Source: Streptomyces sp. NK15101
GTDB lineage: Bacteria; Actinomycetota; Actinomycetes; Streptomycetales; Streptomycetaceae
Assembly: GCF_020400725.1 (NCBI RefSeq)
Contig: NZ_JAINVG010000007.1
Location: 1-64,000 of the forward strand
Direction of reading: 5' to 3'
DNA length: 64,000 bases
The notes under the pieces were generated by a model, which saw nothing but the letters and a program-made list of their open reading frames with translations, searched no databases and was not told the origin of the DNA. Numbering within the stretch: position 1 is the first letter of the stretch; the number at the start of each line of letters is the position of its first letter. The position numbers and the translations under genes were made by a program. Shown one piece after another: positions 47,666 to 55,264 of the stretch.

Positions 47666-47890
47666 TCACGCACCCAGGCCGCGTCTGCTCCGTGCGTTGA
47701 TCTCGGCGGTGCGGGCGCGCAGCTCGTGGAGGGGCGTGGCGGGCTGGACGTCGACGGGTTCGGCCTCCCACTCGACGCCACCGTGGACGGCGCGGATCAG
47801 AAAGCGCCCGGAGACGCTCTCCACGTAGAAACCGACCCGCCCCGTGGCGGTGTCGCGGACGAGGTCACCGACCTCGGGCAGTGGCTGCAC
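47666..47890 (-). CDS. Small conserved hypothetical protein, 74 residues
   Basis: The protein reads VQPLPEVGDLVRDTATGRVGFYVESVSGRFLIRAVHGGVEWEAEPVDVQ, then ATPLHELRARTAEINARSRRG. It has an SH3-like beta pattern and a helical basic tail, a form common in small Streptomyces proteins that lie beside GntR regulators. GTG 47890 follows GGAGGGG. It is divergent from the GntR gene and shares its operator region, so co-regulation is likely. The function is unknown. Confidence 0.8.
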   Translation of the reverse strand: MQPLPEVGDLVRDTATGRVGFYVESVSGRFLIRAVHGGVEWEAEPVDVQPATPLHELRARTAEINARSRRGLGA

Positions 47891-47962
47891 GCATCCCCTC
47901 CGTCCCGGCTCCTGAAGCTTGGGGACACTCAGGGAAGCGCGGCGGCCGGGCCCTGTCAACGT

Positions 47963-47974
47963 ATCTCTAGAGAT
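47963..47974. promoter_or_regulatory. Palindromic operator ATCTCTAGAGAT, likely GntR site
   Basis: A perfect 12-bp dyad, extended imperfectly to 16 bases (GTATCTCTAGAGATGT), lies in the 188-bp divergent region between the 74-residue protein and the GntR regulator. It is the natural autoregulatory site of the latter. Confidence 0.65.
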
Positions 47975-48078
47975 GTCCCCCGATGGGCGGATCGACCGGG
48001 CGGGACGGCGTACAGGCGTGCTCCCGGGCCGAGGAGCGCGCCGTAGGGTGTCCCGCAGACGAAGGGAGTGGTCCACCC

Positions 48079-48837
48079 GTGACTGACCAGGACAGTGCTC
48101 GCCGGCCCAAGTACCAGCGCATCGCCGACGAGTTGAGAACCGCGATCCAGTCGGGCGCCTTCGCGCCGGGCGACCGGCTCCCCGGCGAGAACGACCTCAT
48201 GACGACCTACGACGTGGCCCGCATGACCGCTCGCCAGGCCCTGTCCGTGCTGCGTACGGAAGGGCTCGCCGAGGCGCGCAAGGGCGCCGGGGTCTTCGTC
48301 CGGAGCTTCCGTCCGCTGCGCCGCCGGGGCATTCCGCGCCTCGCCGGGGACCAGTGGGGCAGCGGCCGCTCGGTCTGGTCGGCGGACGTCGAGGACCGGG
48401 AGCTGGTCGTCGACCAGATCGAGGTGGGCGAGACGGCGGCCGGCGACCGGGTCGCGGAGGCGCTGAACCTGGCGCCGGGGACGCCCGTCTGCGTCCGGAG
48501 CCGCCGTTTCGTCCTCGACGCGAAGCCGGTGCTGCTGTCCGTGTCGTACCTCTCGGCCGAACTCGTACGCGGTACGCCGATCACCGAGCCGGACACGGGC
48601 CCCGGCGGCACCTACGCGCGGCTGACGGAGCTGGGGCACCGGCCGGTGCGGTTCCGGGAGGAGATCCGCTGCCGGATGCCGACGGCGGACGAGTCGGACC
48701 GGCTCTCCCTGGAGTTCGGGACGCCGGTGGTGCTCATCGGCCGCACGGCCTTCACGGGGCCCGGGGTGGCGGTGGAGCTCAACGAGATGACGCTGGACTC
48801 GGCGTCGTACGTCCTGGAGTACGACTTCGACGCGTGA
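48079..48837 (+). CDS. GntR-family regulator, HutC type
   Basis: The 252-residue protein has an N-terminal winged helix (PKYQRIADELRTAIQSGAFAPGDRLPGENDLMTTYDVARMTARQALSVLRTEGLAEARKGAGVFV) of canonical GntR form. A UTRA ligand-binding domain follows (residues about 95-250, with PVCVRSRRFVLDAKPVLLSVSYL and VLIGRTAFTGPGVAVELNEMTLDSASYVLEYDF). HutC-type members sense small metabolites. GTG 48079 follows GAAGGGAG. It is the likely ligand of the 47963 palindrome. Confidence 0.9.
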   Translation: MTDQDSARRPKYQRIADELRTAIQSGAFAPGDRLPGENDLMTTYDVARMTARQALSVLRTEGLAEARKGAGVFVRSFRPLRRRGIPRLAGDQWGSGRSVWSADVEDRELVVDQIEVGETAAGDRVAEALNLAPGTPVCVRSRRFVLDAKPVLLSVSYLSAELVRGTPITEPDTGPGGTYARLTELGHRPVRFREEIRCRMPTADESDRLSLEFGTPVVLIGRTAFTGPGVAVELNEMTLDSASYVLEYDFDA

Positions 48838-49107
48838 CGGCGGCGGCCTCGGACCGCGGCCCGGGGCCGACGTGGACGACGCCGCCGGGGTGCTCGGCGG
48901 CGGCGAGGGCGACGGCCTCCGCCGAAGTGCTCCCCGGCCCGACGTGGGTCACGACGGGCCGCCCGGCGCGGGCGGCGGCACTCCGTCCGGCCTGCGCAGC
49001 CGAACAGTGTCCGGCCACGGGACCATCGACCTCACGGATGAAAAGCGCGTGTTCGAGGGCGATTCGGGTGGGCGAGGCGCAGGGCGCCCAGGACCCGCGG
49101 GCGCGAG
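48838..49107 (-). other. Gap with a coding-like but start-less minus-strand frame
   Basis: No confident gene is placed here. A minus-strand frame (about 49075 to 48779) has strongly GC-rich third positions and reads VDGPVAGHCSAAQAGRSAA, then a segment with VVTHVGPGS. It lacks a good start or ribosome site and would run 59 bp into the 3' end of the GntR gene. It may be a decayed C-terminal fragment or chance. Confidence 0.35.
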
Positions 49108-49647
49108 CTACGCGGCCTTCTCCACCTCCTCCTGCCGGGCGGCCGGGATCGCGTGCTGCTGCACATCGGAGTTGACCTGTCCGCCGAGGGTCATGACGTT
49201 CAGGGTGGCGGAGTTCTCGTTGGCGATGGCCTTCTCGACGCGGGCGACGAGGACGGAGAACGCCTCGCGCCTGGCCAGGTCGCGGTACGGCCCGACCTTG
49301 GCCTCGAAGTAGACGCGCTCGTGCCCGAGCAGCTGCTCCGTCGACCGGTAGTTCTTCCACTGCTCCCGGTAGCGGTACACGCTCTCCAGCGAAACGGAGG
49401 CGACGACCACCACGCTCAGCACGGTGGCCGTGACCCGCGCGAACCCCAGGTCCAGGTTGACGAACACCGGCACCAGCGCGCCGCCGACGACGGACACGGT
49501 CCGCATCCGCAGGTGCATCGCCTTCATCCGGGTCGCCTTGGCGTCGTACCACTGCTGGTACTGCACGATCCTGGTCTCGATGTACCGCTGCGGCGTCATA
49601 TCGCCGCCCTGCGCCCCTGGTTCGGGAGCGTCCCCCACGTCAGACAT
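49108..49647 (-). CDS. DUF4231 (SLATT-like) two-helix membrane protein
   Basis: The 179-residue protein carries the DUF4231 pattern. RYIETRIVQYQQWYDAKATRMKAMHLRMRTVSVVGGALVPVFVNLDLG precedes a pair of membrane helices (VVGGALVPVFVNL and ATVLSVVVVASVSL), then SLESVYRYREQWKNYRSTEQLLGHERVYFEAKVGPY. In the SLATT superfamily such proteins are proposed pore-forming effectors of nucleotide-signal defence systems; isolated chromosomal copies also occur. No nucleotide cyclase or SLOG sensor is adjacent. ATG 49647 is chosen; the same frame remains open and coding-like for about 500 bp upstream. Confidence 0.8.
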   Translation of the reverse strand: MSDVGDAPEPGAQGGDMTPQRYIETRIVQYQQWYDAKATRMKAMHLRMRTVSVVGGALVPVFVNLDLGFARVTATVLSVVVVASVSLESVYRYREQWKNYRSTEQLLGHERVYFEAKVGPYRDLARREAFSVLVARVEKAIANENSATLNVMTLGGQVNSDVQQHAIPAARQEEVEKAA

Positions 49648-50056
49648 GTCCGGAGTACACCGGCCGGGACGCGTCCACGTCAACTTCGGGGCTCGCCGGT
49701 GCTCAGTGCGGCTCAGCCCTTCGTCGTCGGCCCGCGTCTGCGGCCTGAACAGGGCTTCCTGGGCTGCGGGCCGGAGGCCGTACGCACGTGCCGGCACTCC
49801 CTCCGGCGGCTCGGGCGGCGGCTGCTCGTGCACGCGGAACCGCAGAGGGACCAGGCAGCGGCGGTGGCCGGCGCAGGAGGCGCGGGCGTCCAGCCTCTCC
49901 TGCCTCAGCTGCTCGCTCCGCGCGAACGCATGCCCCTCGTCGGCCGTCCGCCGTTGGAACGCGAGCGTGCTCCCCGACCCCGGCGGCGTCCCCACGACGG
50001 CCAGGGCGCCGGCGACGATTCCTTCCGTCCCACCACCTGACCACGGCGGGCGGCCC
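49648..50056 (-). other. Gap upstream of the DUF4231 gene
   Basis: No gene is supported. The minus-strand frame that continues from the DUF4231 gene stays open through the gap with GC-rich third positions (GIVAGALAVVGTPPGSGSTL, FARSEQLRQERLDARAS) but has no recognisable domain. It could be an N-terminal extension, a remnant gene or simply open because of composition. Confidence 0.4.
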
Positions 50057-50581
50057 TCAGTCGACGGCCACCCGCACGCGGACGGCGTCGAGGGCCGGCC
50101 GCCACGGGAAGGGCGCCGGCGGGTCCGGCAGGAACCCGTCCTCGCCGTACAGCACCGAGACCCCGGCACCACGGAGGGTCTCCAAGGACCGCTCGAACTG
50201 CGGGTGCTGGGCGTAGGCGGCGCTCACGTACGGCAGGGCCACCATCGGAATCCCCTTGCCGATCCCCTCCGCGACCGCGCCGACGACGAACTCGTCCACG
50301 ATCCCGAGTGCCCACCGGTTCACGGTGTTGAAGGTGGCCGGCGCGACGAGGATCGCCGAGGCCTCCGGCCACACGTCCGGCTCGCCGGGAAGCGCGTGGT
50401 CCCACCGCACGGGATGCCCGGTGAGCACGGCGAGCCCGTCGAGCGACCCGGCGAGCCAGCGGGCCGCCGTGGGGGTGAGCCCGAGGCAGACGTCCCAGCC
50501 GTCGGCCTGCGCGTCCTCGATGACGCGGGCGATGTCGAAAACGGGCTCGGCGGCGTCGGCAAACAAGTACAAGGTGCTCAT
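50057..50581 (-). CDS. Flavoprotein (phosphopantothenoylcysteine decarboxylase-like fold)
   Basis: The 174-residue protein has the flavoprotein-family Rossmann-like fold: STLYLFADAAEPVFDIARVIEDAQADGWDVCLGLTPTAARWL, WPEASAILVAPATFNTVNRWALGIVDEFVVGAVAEGIGKGIPMVALPYVSAAYAQHPQFERSLETLRGAGVSVLYGEDGF. The APATFNTVNRWALGI segment corresponds to the FMN-binding and active-site region of HFCD proteins (PATANTIAKLAxGI). It is widespread in Streptomyces; the substrate is not known. ATG 50581 follows GAGGGG. Confidence 0.85.
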   Translation of the reverse strand: MSTLYLFADAAEPVFDIARVIEDAQADGWDVCLGLTPTAARWLAGSLDGLAVLTGHPVRWDHALPGEPDVWPEASAILVAPATFNTVNRWALGIVDEFVVGAVAEGIGKGIPMVALPYVSAAYAQHPQFERSLETLRGAGVSVLYGEDGFLPDPPAPFPWRPALDAVRVRVAVD

Positions 50582-50673
50582 CCCCTCATACGACCACACC
50601 CGCTCCCACCCCACCGAAAGCCCCCGGCCATGATCAGCGGGGTTTCGTACCGGCCGGCCGGAAACCCGGCTCC

Positions 50674-51035
50674 TCACCAAGTCCCGCCGAACGGCCGGTC
50701 AACGGACACCGGACACCCCGCGAAACGAACCCCCGACCGCCCCCCACCGAACCCCGACCGAACCCCGGCCCACCCGCCCGCCCCTTCGACCGGAACCAGT
50801 ACGGCCGTGCCCGGCACGGGAAAGACGGTCGTCCCCGTGCCGCCCGGGGGCACCTCGTACCGGCAGTGGACCTCGACGACCGTCAGCACCTCGAGCGAGA
50901 CGGCCGCGCGGTCCGGCTCCTGCCCGTGCTGCTCCTCCCGAAAGCCGATCCCGGCCGCCCGCCGGCCACCGACGACGTCGGCGCAGTCCTCCGGATCGAC
51001 CCGCAGCAGACCCCACGGGACGCAGATCCGACCTA
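50674..51035 (-). other. Coding-like frame downstream of the HTH gene, offset by -1 and lacking a start
   Basis: From the stop of the HTH gene onward, the minus-strand frame offset by one base stays open for about 120 codons with strongly GC-rich third positions. It reads VGRICVPWGLLRVDPEDCADVV, then LEVLTVVEVHCRYEVPPGGT. It contains no ATG/GTG/TTG near its beginning. The simplest explanations are an extension of the HTH protein by a -1 frameshift, real or programmed, or a sequencing indel. Confidence 0.45.
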
Positions 51036-51302
51036 CTTCCTCGCAGTACGGCCGACCCTCGAGGCGATTCGAGAGGCACGGGGTACGGAAATGCCGAGAG
51101 CGGCGGCGACCTCGGCGAGCGTCCGGGCCCGGCGCATCTCGATGACGGCCTCCTGCCGGGCGGCACGAAGTTCCGCCCGGAGACCGGGGACGGCATCGAG
51201 GACAGCACTGCGGGCGCAAGCACGGATGGCGGGGTCGGGAACGGCAGTGAGGTCGGCGATGACAGCCCGGATCGCGTCGACGGCGGGAGAGGACTCAGTC
51301 AT
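51033..51302 (-). CDS. Small helix-turn-helix DNA-binding protein
   Basis: The 89-residue protein consists of a helical N-terminal part (VDAIRAVIADLTAVPDPAIRACARSAVLDAVPGLRAELRAARQEAV) and a C-terminal HTH (RRARTLAEVAAALGISVPRASRIASRVGR). The second helix, TLAEVAAALGIS-x-PRASRIA, is a classical HTH of the sigma-factor or MerR-like spacing. It may be longer by frameshifting into the frame described at 50674-51035. ATG 51302 has a modest AAGGAGG region upstream. The target is unknown. Confidence 0.75.
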   Translation of the reverse strand: MTESSPAVDAIRAVIADLTAVPDPAIRACARSAVLDAVPGLRAELRAARQEAVIEMRRARTLAEVAAALGISVPRASRIASRVGRTARK

Positions 51303-51367
51303 GGATTAAGGAGGGTGTCCCTGAACAGGGCGCTCCTCCTGGCGACGCCGTTGGATCCGTCGTCCCG

Positions 51368-51637
51368 TCAGCCATCGCCCTGAGACTTCTCCAGGCCTTC
51401 CGTGACCGCGTCATGGAAGCGGAGCTCGTCGGCCCGGCAGGGCGCGGCGAAGAACATCGCCTGCGCTTCGGGGAGCCCGCATCCGACCACGCGCATGGTG
51501 ACCATGACGGCGTCCATCCCGTCACAGCCGCGCTTCCGCAAGAACTCCCGCAGCGCCGCACCGTCATGACCGTCGGCCCAGACGGGTCGCGCCGCCTCGG
51601 CCGTGCCGGCTGTCAGGGCCTTTCGTGCCGCGTCCAT
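51368..51637 (-). CDS. Small hypothetical protein, 89 residues
   Basis: The helical, Ala/Arg-rich protein reads MDAARKALTAGTAEAARPVW, then GHDGAALREFLRKRGCDGMDAVMVTMRV and CGLPEAQAMFFAAPCRADELRF. The LREFLRKRGC...A..VT..V.GCGLPEA.....AP pattern resembles small Streptomyces proteins of unknown role found beside mobile DNA. ATG 51637 has GAGG eight bases upstream and is preferred over ATG 51652. It marks the beginning of the gene-poor variable region. Confidence 0.65.
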   Translation of the reverse strand: MDAARKALTAGTAEAARPVWADGHDGAALREFLRKRGCDGMDAVMVTMRVVGCGLPEAQAMFFAAPCRADELRFHDAVTEGLEKSQGDG

Positions 51638-51825
51638 CACAGCGCCTCGCAACGTCCGTCAGGCATGCCTTGATCCACTGCCGGTACGGGCGCAGACCAC
51701 GGAAACTCCCGGTCGTCCGTGACCCGATCACCCTTCTTCGCAGCTGACAGAGGACCTCGCAAGGGGCCGCGAATCCGCCTCCAGGTCGCGGAGAACCGGC
51801 TGTCAGCCCCATCCTCCGACAACCT

Positions 51826-51932
51826 CGTGCACGATAAGCATTCGGGCGCGCCAGCGGAGCCTGTTGTCAAGGGGCGAGGCTGCGACCAGCATGGATGTGA
51901 TCGGGGGAGAGCGTCGATCCTTATCGTGCACG
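51826..51932. repeat. 107-bp segment with perfect 13-bp terminal inverted repeats
   Basis: CGTGCACGATAAG at 51826-51838 recurs inverted at 51920-51932 with 81 bp between. No gene lies within or immediately around it (51638-52036 holds no supported gene). The form resembles a small MITE or a long-range regulatory dyad; no target-site duplication was recognised. Confidence 0.55.
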
Positions 51933-52036
51933 GGGTCGTCAGACATGCCGCGCACCATGTCCAGGGTCAATGAGCCGGAGAGGGCAGTCCCAGAACACAG
52001 AAGCGCCGAAGGCGTCGCTCGTGGCAGGTTGGCCCC

Positions 52037-52318
52037 ATGAACGAGACACCACACCCTGGTAACCCGAACGGCATCCAGGTGGGCGACATCTACGAGGACT
52101 GTTCGTTCCACCCAGTCCTGTGCACAGCGGTTGACGAGGTGGCGGGCGTGGTGCTCAGTGGTATCTCGCTCATCGACGGCAGCCTCCCGCGCTCGTGCGA
52201 TGCCCTGCACTGTGGGCCGATCCGCATCCGTGTGGAGGAGGTCGTAGCCATCAAGCGAGACCACGATGGCTACGTCCGCCGGCGAAAGGCTGAACTGCGA
52301 ACCGGCGACACCGCCTGA
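52037..52318 (+). CDS. Small hypothetical protein, 93 residues
   Basis: The protein begins MNETPHPGNPNGIQVGDIYEDCSFHPVLCTAVDE and continues with VLSGISLIDGSLPRSCDALHCGP and VRRRKAELRTG. The GDIYEDCSFHPVLCTAVD segment and the DG...SCD.LHCG...I turn look like a compact beta protein with four Cys. Proteins of this form are frequent near polymorphic-toxin or immunity genes in Streptomyces, but I cannot name the family. There is no strong ribosome site; TTGGCCCC precedes the ATG. Confidence 0.7.
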   Translation: MNETPHPGNPNGIQVGDIYEDCSFHPVLCTAVDEVAGVVLSGISLIDGSLPRSCDALHCGPIRIRVEEVVAIKRDHDGYVRRRKAELRTGDTA

Positions 52319-52537
52319 TTCGTTTGCGGTACCGCGGTGCTGTACGGACGACCCCTTCGTCCCGAAGCAACCCGGACGGGCTCTCCCCTGGGCCGGTTTG
52401 GCTTTCACCTGCGCTGATGGTCCACAGACGTCCGCGCTCGCCCACCGCTGTTCGTCGGCGTTGTCACGCAATCGGACGCTCACCGCTCAACGGCCGACCA
52501 CGGGACAGGGCCGTTGTCAGTGCCGACCTCTATGGTC

Positions 52538-52951
52538 TCAAGCGCGCGGTCGGCTTCCGGGGGTTCCAGCTCTGAAGGGAATGGTTGCATCCCCGGTCTG
52601 TCCGGGGGCGGCCCGGAGACTCGTCCGGGACCTAACCGACGGTCGGGCTTCGTCGATGGCCAGGAGATCACCTGCCAGCGCCGGCCGCGCACCACATCGG
52701 TGGATGTCGTCCACAGCATTCAGGGCCAGGACGACGCGCTCCACCGCGGCGAAGACCTGCACGTCCTCCGCGCCATCCAGCTCGGTCACCTCCTCGTCGA
52801 AGGAGTCGAGGACGGTATCGGTCGCCGTCAGGAGGTCATCCGGGTACAGGTCGGCCATGCAAGCGCAGCCGGGATCCAGGGTGCCGGCAGCAAGTTGCCC
52901 GGCCTCGCGTGCCATGCCCTCGCGCCAGCTCGTTGTCGGTCTCTCAGCCAT
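52538..52951 (-). CDS. Diverged or truncated paralog of the 55265-55672 protein
   Basis: The first about 80 residues (MAERPTTSWREGMAREAGQL, ADLYPDDLLTATDTVLDSFDEEV, FAAVERVVLALNAVDD) align with the protein at 55265-55672. After NAVDD the similarity ends and the sequence becomes Arg/Pro-rich, whereas the paralog continues with a conserved EREQLCEYIDLAL domain. A second frame downstream (to 52480) ends with the coding-looking PFPSELEPPEADRALETIEV. The copy is probably damaged or rearranged at its 3' end. It may be an immunity-type protein; the function is unknown. Confidence 0.5.
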   Translation of the reverse strand: MAERPTTSWREGMAREAGQLAAGTLDPGCACMADLYPDDLLTATDTVLDSFDEEVTELDGAEDVQVFAAVERVVLALNAVDDIHRCGARPALAGDLLAIDEARPSVRSRTSLRAAPGQTGDATIPFRAGTPGSRPRA

Positions 52952-53176
52952 GACGCGGACCGTACGACGTCCCTACGGCAGCAGGGACGCTGCGCGATCG
53001 CGACACGAGCCTGGGAATCACCGGCCTTCGGAACCATCGCGACGCTCTGACCAGGGCGAACGAGAGTCGGAGAGACCCCTGCGGGTCCCTCTGGCGCCCG
53101 CCATCGGCCGCCGTTCCCCGCCCCATCTGGCATGCGTCCGGCACGGCCGGTTGCCAGTGTTGCGGTAGCCCGGCTC

Positions 53177-53878
53177 TCAAGCCGCGGGCCAGGCCGGTAG
53201 GACCGGATCCGGCCGTCGTCGGCGCAGCATCAACGCCCAGACCCCCAGCCCGCCCCCGACGACGCACATGACGGCCCCGCTCACGGCGGCTCCACCCACG
53301 ACGATGTAATCCGTCGGCCTGCGGACGCCTTCGCCGCGCACCGCCGAAATGTGGACGGTGCCCTGGTCTTGCCCGAGGAGGTGCATTGAGGAGTCCGCCG
53401 AGTTGTTCCGGTTGTCGCCCAACAGGAAGATCCGGTGCTCGGGCACGGTCACGTCGAAGGTAATGGGGGACGGCACGGATCGGTCCAGGATGTACGGCTC
53501 GTCCAGCGGCTCCCCGTTGAGCCTGAGCGTGCTCTCGCCCCGCCGGTACTCGATCCGATCACCGCCGAACGCCACCACCCGCAACAGTACGAGCTCGTCC
53601 GGTACCCACTCCGGAACCGATACGAGCACCACGTCACCCCGCGAGACCTCGAAGTTCTCGCTGTCGGCGCCCATGGAGAACCAGGCCGTGTCTCCATGCT
53701 CGTACGTCGGCCGCATGTTCTCGCCTCGGACGTTCACCTTCTGGTAGTCCACCACCGGGCGGTCTCCGGGCGCCGACATCGCCCCCCAGGCCGACCCGCC
53801 GACCACCAGCAGTCCACCCGTTGCCAGCAGCGCGATTGCCCAGATCCCCCGTCTCCGCCCCCGCCTGCGCTCCATCAC
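53177..53878 (-). CDS. Signal peptidase I-like (S26) protein lacking the catalytic Ser and Lys
   Basis: The 233-residue protein has an N-terminal anchor (GIWAIALLATGGLLVVGGSAWG), a periplasmic S26 fold and a second C-terminal helix (VVGGAAVSGAVMCVVGGGLGVWALML). Box B normally reads G-x-SM-x-PT but here is GENMRPTYEHGD, so the nucleophile Ser is Asn54. Box D normally has Lys-Arg-V (KRV) but here is VLLRVVAFGGD, so the general base is Leu99. Box E GDNRNNSADS is intact. Unless an unusual mechanism applies, it cannot cleave signal peptides; a chaperone, receptor or regulatory role is possible. The start could be Met1 or Met2. Confidence 0.85.
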   Translation of the reverse strand: MMERRRGRRRGIWAIALLATGGLLVVGGSAWGAMSAPGDRPVVDYQKVNVRGENMRPTYEHGDTAWFSMGADSENFEVSRGDVVLVSVPEWVPDELVLLRVVAFGGDRIEYRRGESTLRLNGEPLDEPYILDRSVPSPITFDVTVPEHRIFLLGDNRNNSADSSMHLLGQDQGTVHISAVRGEGVRRPTDYIVVGGAAVSGAVMCVVGGGLGVWALMLRRRRPDPVLPAWPAA

Positions 53879-54367
53879 TCGCGCAGAATACGGATTCGGG
53901 ATCCCTTACCACCATCTCCAGGCCATGCCGCGGCGCGCTGGACCACCGGCTTCTTCCACCACGCGTCCCCGATTTTTATCCTGTCTGCCGTAGACCCCAC
54001 GCCATGAAGCGGGCGCAGGTCCTGGTGCCCAGACGACATGCTCATCAGCCACAGCGAGACCGGTACCGACACGGAGCGACCACACCGGCCCTCGCCACAT
54101 CCCGGCAGCAGCTGCTCCCGCCCCTTCCCGGTCATGCGATCGCCTCACGCTCCCGTCATCCGCGACGGCGGGGTACGGCGCCCCGCCTCACTCAGGCCCG
54201 GCAGTCGGCCGGCCATGCGCAAGAGACCACCCCTCCCTCGCTGCCAGCGTCTTTTGGCACCCCGTCCCGGCCGCAGTCGGCAGCGCTCCTGGCTACGCAC
54301 GCCGTGTGACGGTTGCCGTGCCTGGAGGCCTGGTTCTGTTGTCCATCAACCCGGGCCGTCAGGCGTA

Positions 54368-54430
54368 CGTGCCGCCGGGCGGGGCCGCCGCCAGCGAAGA
54401 CAGTGGCGGCCCCGCCGTAAAGGCGGCACG
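54368..54430. other. Large nested perfect hairpin
   Basis: An outer 9-bp stem (54368-54376 with 54422-54430) encloses an inner 12-bp stem (54378-54389 with 54405-54416), both perfect, with a 15-base loop and small bulges. It lies in otherwise empty DNA near the island boundary. It could be a bidirectional terminator, a structured RNA or an element end. Confidence 0.6.
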
Positions 54431-54664
54431 CTCCCGCGCCGTGCGCGGGTCTTGATGGAGTGGAGAAAGTCTTCCCGCAATGTGGCGGGGCCACCGCTGC
54501 GCTGTGGGCACCTCGCCGAAGAACGTTCAGGGACGCCGGTCCCGATCCCGGACGCTGCCAGATCGCCGTCGCCGTGCGCAGGCCCGTACTCAGCCGCCCA
54601 GCACAGGGCGAGGCTCTGGGCCGGCGGGCGTGATCGGCTGCCCCGTTGATGTCGGCAGGGATGC

Positions 54665-54700
54665 CGAAGGCCCCGGACCGTGATCGGTCCGGGGCCTTCG
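54665..54700. terminator. tRNA-type terminator beside the first tRNA 3'-end repeat
   Basis: A perfect 16-bp stem (54665-54680 with 54685-54700) with a TGAT loop. Its outer bases CGAAGGCCCC also occur in the terminator beside the second tRNA-end copy, so both tRNA ends kept their own terminators. Confidence 0.8.
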
Positions 54701-54702
54701 TA

Positions 54703-54749
54703 CTGGTGGGCGCGGACGGTTTCGAACCGCCGACATCTGCTTTGTAAGC
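54703..54749 (-). repeat. 47-bp direct repeat: 3' end of a tRNA gene (att-like site), copy 1
   Basis: On the minus strand this is the 3' part of a tRNA: anticodon loop CTTACAA (anticodon UAC, Val), 3' anticodon-stem strand, variable loop, GGCGG-TTCGAAA-CCGTC T-arm, acceptor strand CGCGCCC, A and CCA. The 5' half is missing; the upstream sequence cannot complete the anticodon stem. It is identical over 47 bases to 58411-58457. Such 3'-end copies are what tRNA-targeting integrases leave at the distal end of an insertion. Confidence 0.8.
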
Positions 54750-54882
54750 TCGTGCGGAGCGCTCTCACCAGGGGCGGATCCCTAGTCACCTCCGCCACGG
54801 CAAACCGCGTACGACCGCCGTCATCCGCCGTCGTTGATGTCAGTTTTGGATGTCAGCTCCGGCGACGGCTACGCGGGGCCGG

Positions 54883-55182
54883 TCACTCCTCGCCGCTGCG
54901 CTCCAGGACCAGTCCGACGGACCCGTCTTCCAGCCCGTTGCTGTCTTCGAGGTGCAGATGGGCTCCATCGGGAACTCCTTCGCCTGCCAGCACCAGAAGA
55001 TGCCCGGCAAGCGTTCTGAGCCCCGCGGCATTCGCCTCGATGACGACCTCGGCCCCGAGGTTCCGCACCTCGATCCGGGCATCGGCATCCCAGGAGAAGC
55101 GGAGCCCCGTGCCCTCAACGGCAGCCGTGACGTGAGTGCTCTCGATCGGCGCTGAGCCGGTTCCGGAAGTCATGGAACTCAT
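54883..55182 (-). CDS. Imm32-like small protein
   Basis: The 99-residue protein reads IESTHVTAAVEGTGLRFSWD, EVRNLGAEVVIEANAAGLRTLAGHLLVLA and PDGAHLHLEDSNGLEDGSV. The EANAAGLR.LA.HLL.LA...PDG.H.HL...NGLEDGS pattern matches immunity proteins of the Imm32 type encoded next to polymorphic toxins. No toxin partner is visible nearby. ATG 55182 is chosen, with ATG 55173 possible. It is the first gene inside the segment bounded by the tRNA-end repeats. Confidence 0.75.
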   Translation of the reverse strand: MSSMTSGTGSAPIESTHVTAAVEGTGLRFSWDADARIEVRNLGAEVVIEANAAGLRTLAGHLLVLAGEGVPDGAHLHLEDSNGLEDGSVGLVLERSGEE

Positions 55183-55264
55183 GATGCCGCCGCACGGGCA
55201 AGGCGCCGGAGACAGGGGCTCGGTCTTCATACACAGACACTGACGGGAGCTCAGGAAACGGTGG

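Larger units (their letters stand above)
53879..54702. other. Gene-free stretch left of the tRNA-end repeat
   Basis: About 820 bp hold no open frame with convincing composition or motifs. Notable contents are the large nested hairpin at 54368-54430, one copy of the CGTTGATGTCGG motif (54644-54655) and a tRNA-type terminator (54665-54700). Confidence 0.6.

Noticed and set aside
49424..51145. Long plus-strand frame across 49.4-51.1 kb
   Set aside because: It is antisense to the DUF4231, flavoprotein and HTH genes and has an Arg/Pro/Ser-rich composition with no domain.
52266..53168. Plus-strand 300-codon frame
   Set aside because: It overlaps the conserved minus-strand paralog and has an Arg/Ser-rich shadow composition.
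54703..54800. Complete tRNA gene at the first tRNA-like repeat
   Set aside because: The upstream bases cannot form the 5' anticodon strand, D-arm or acceptor strand, so only the 3' part is present.
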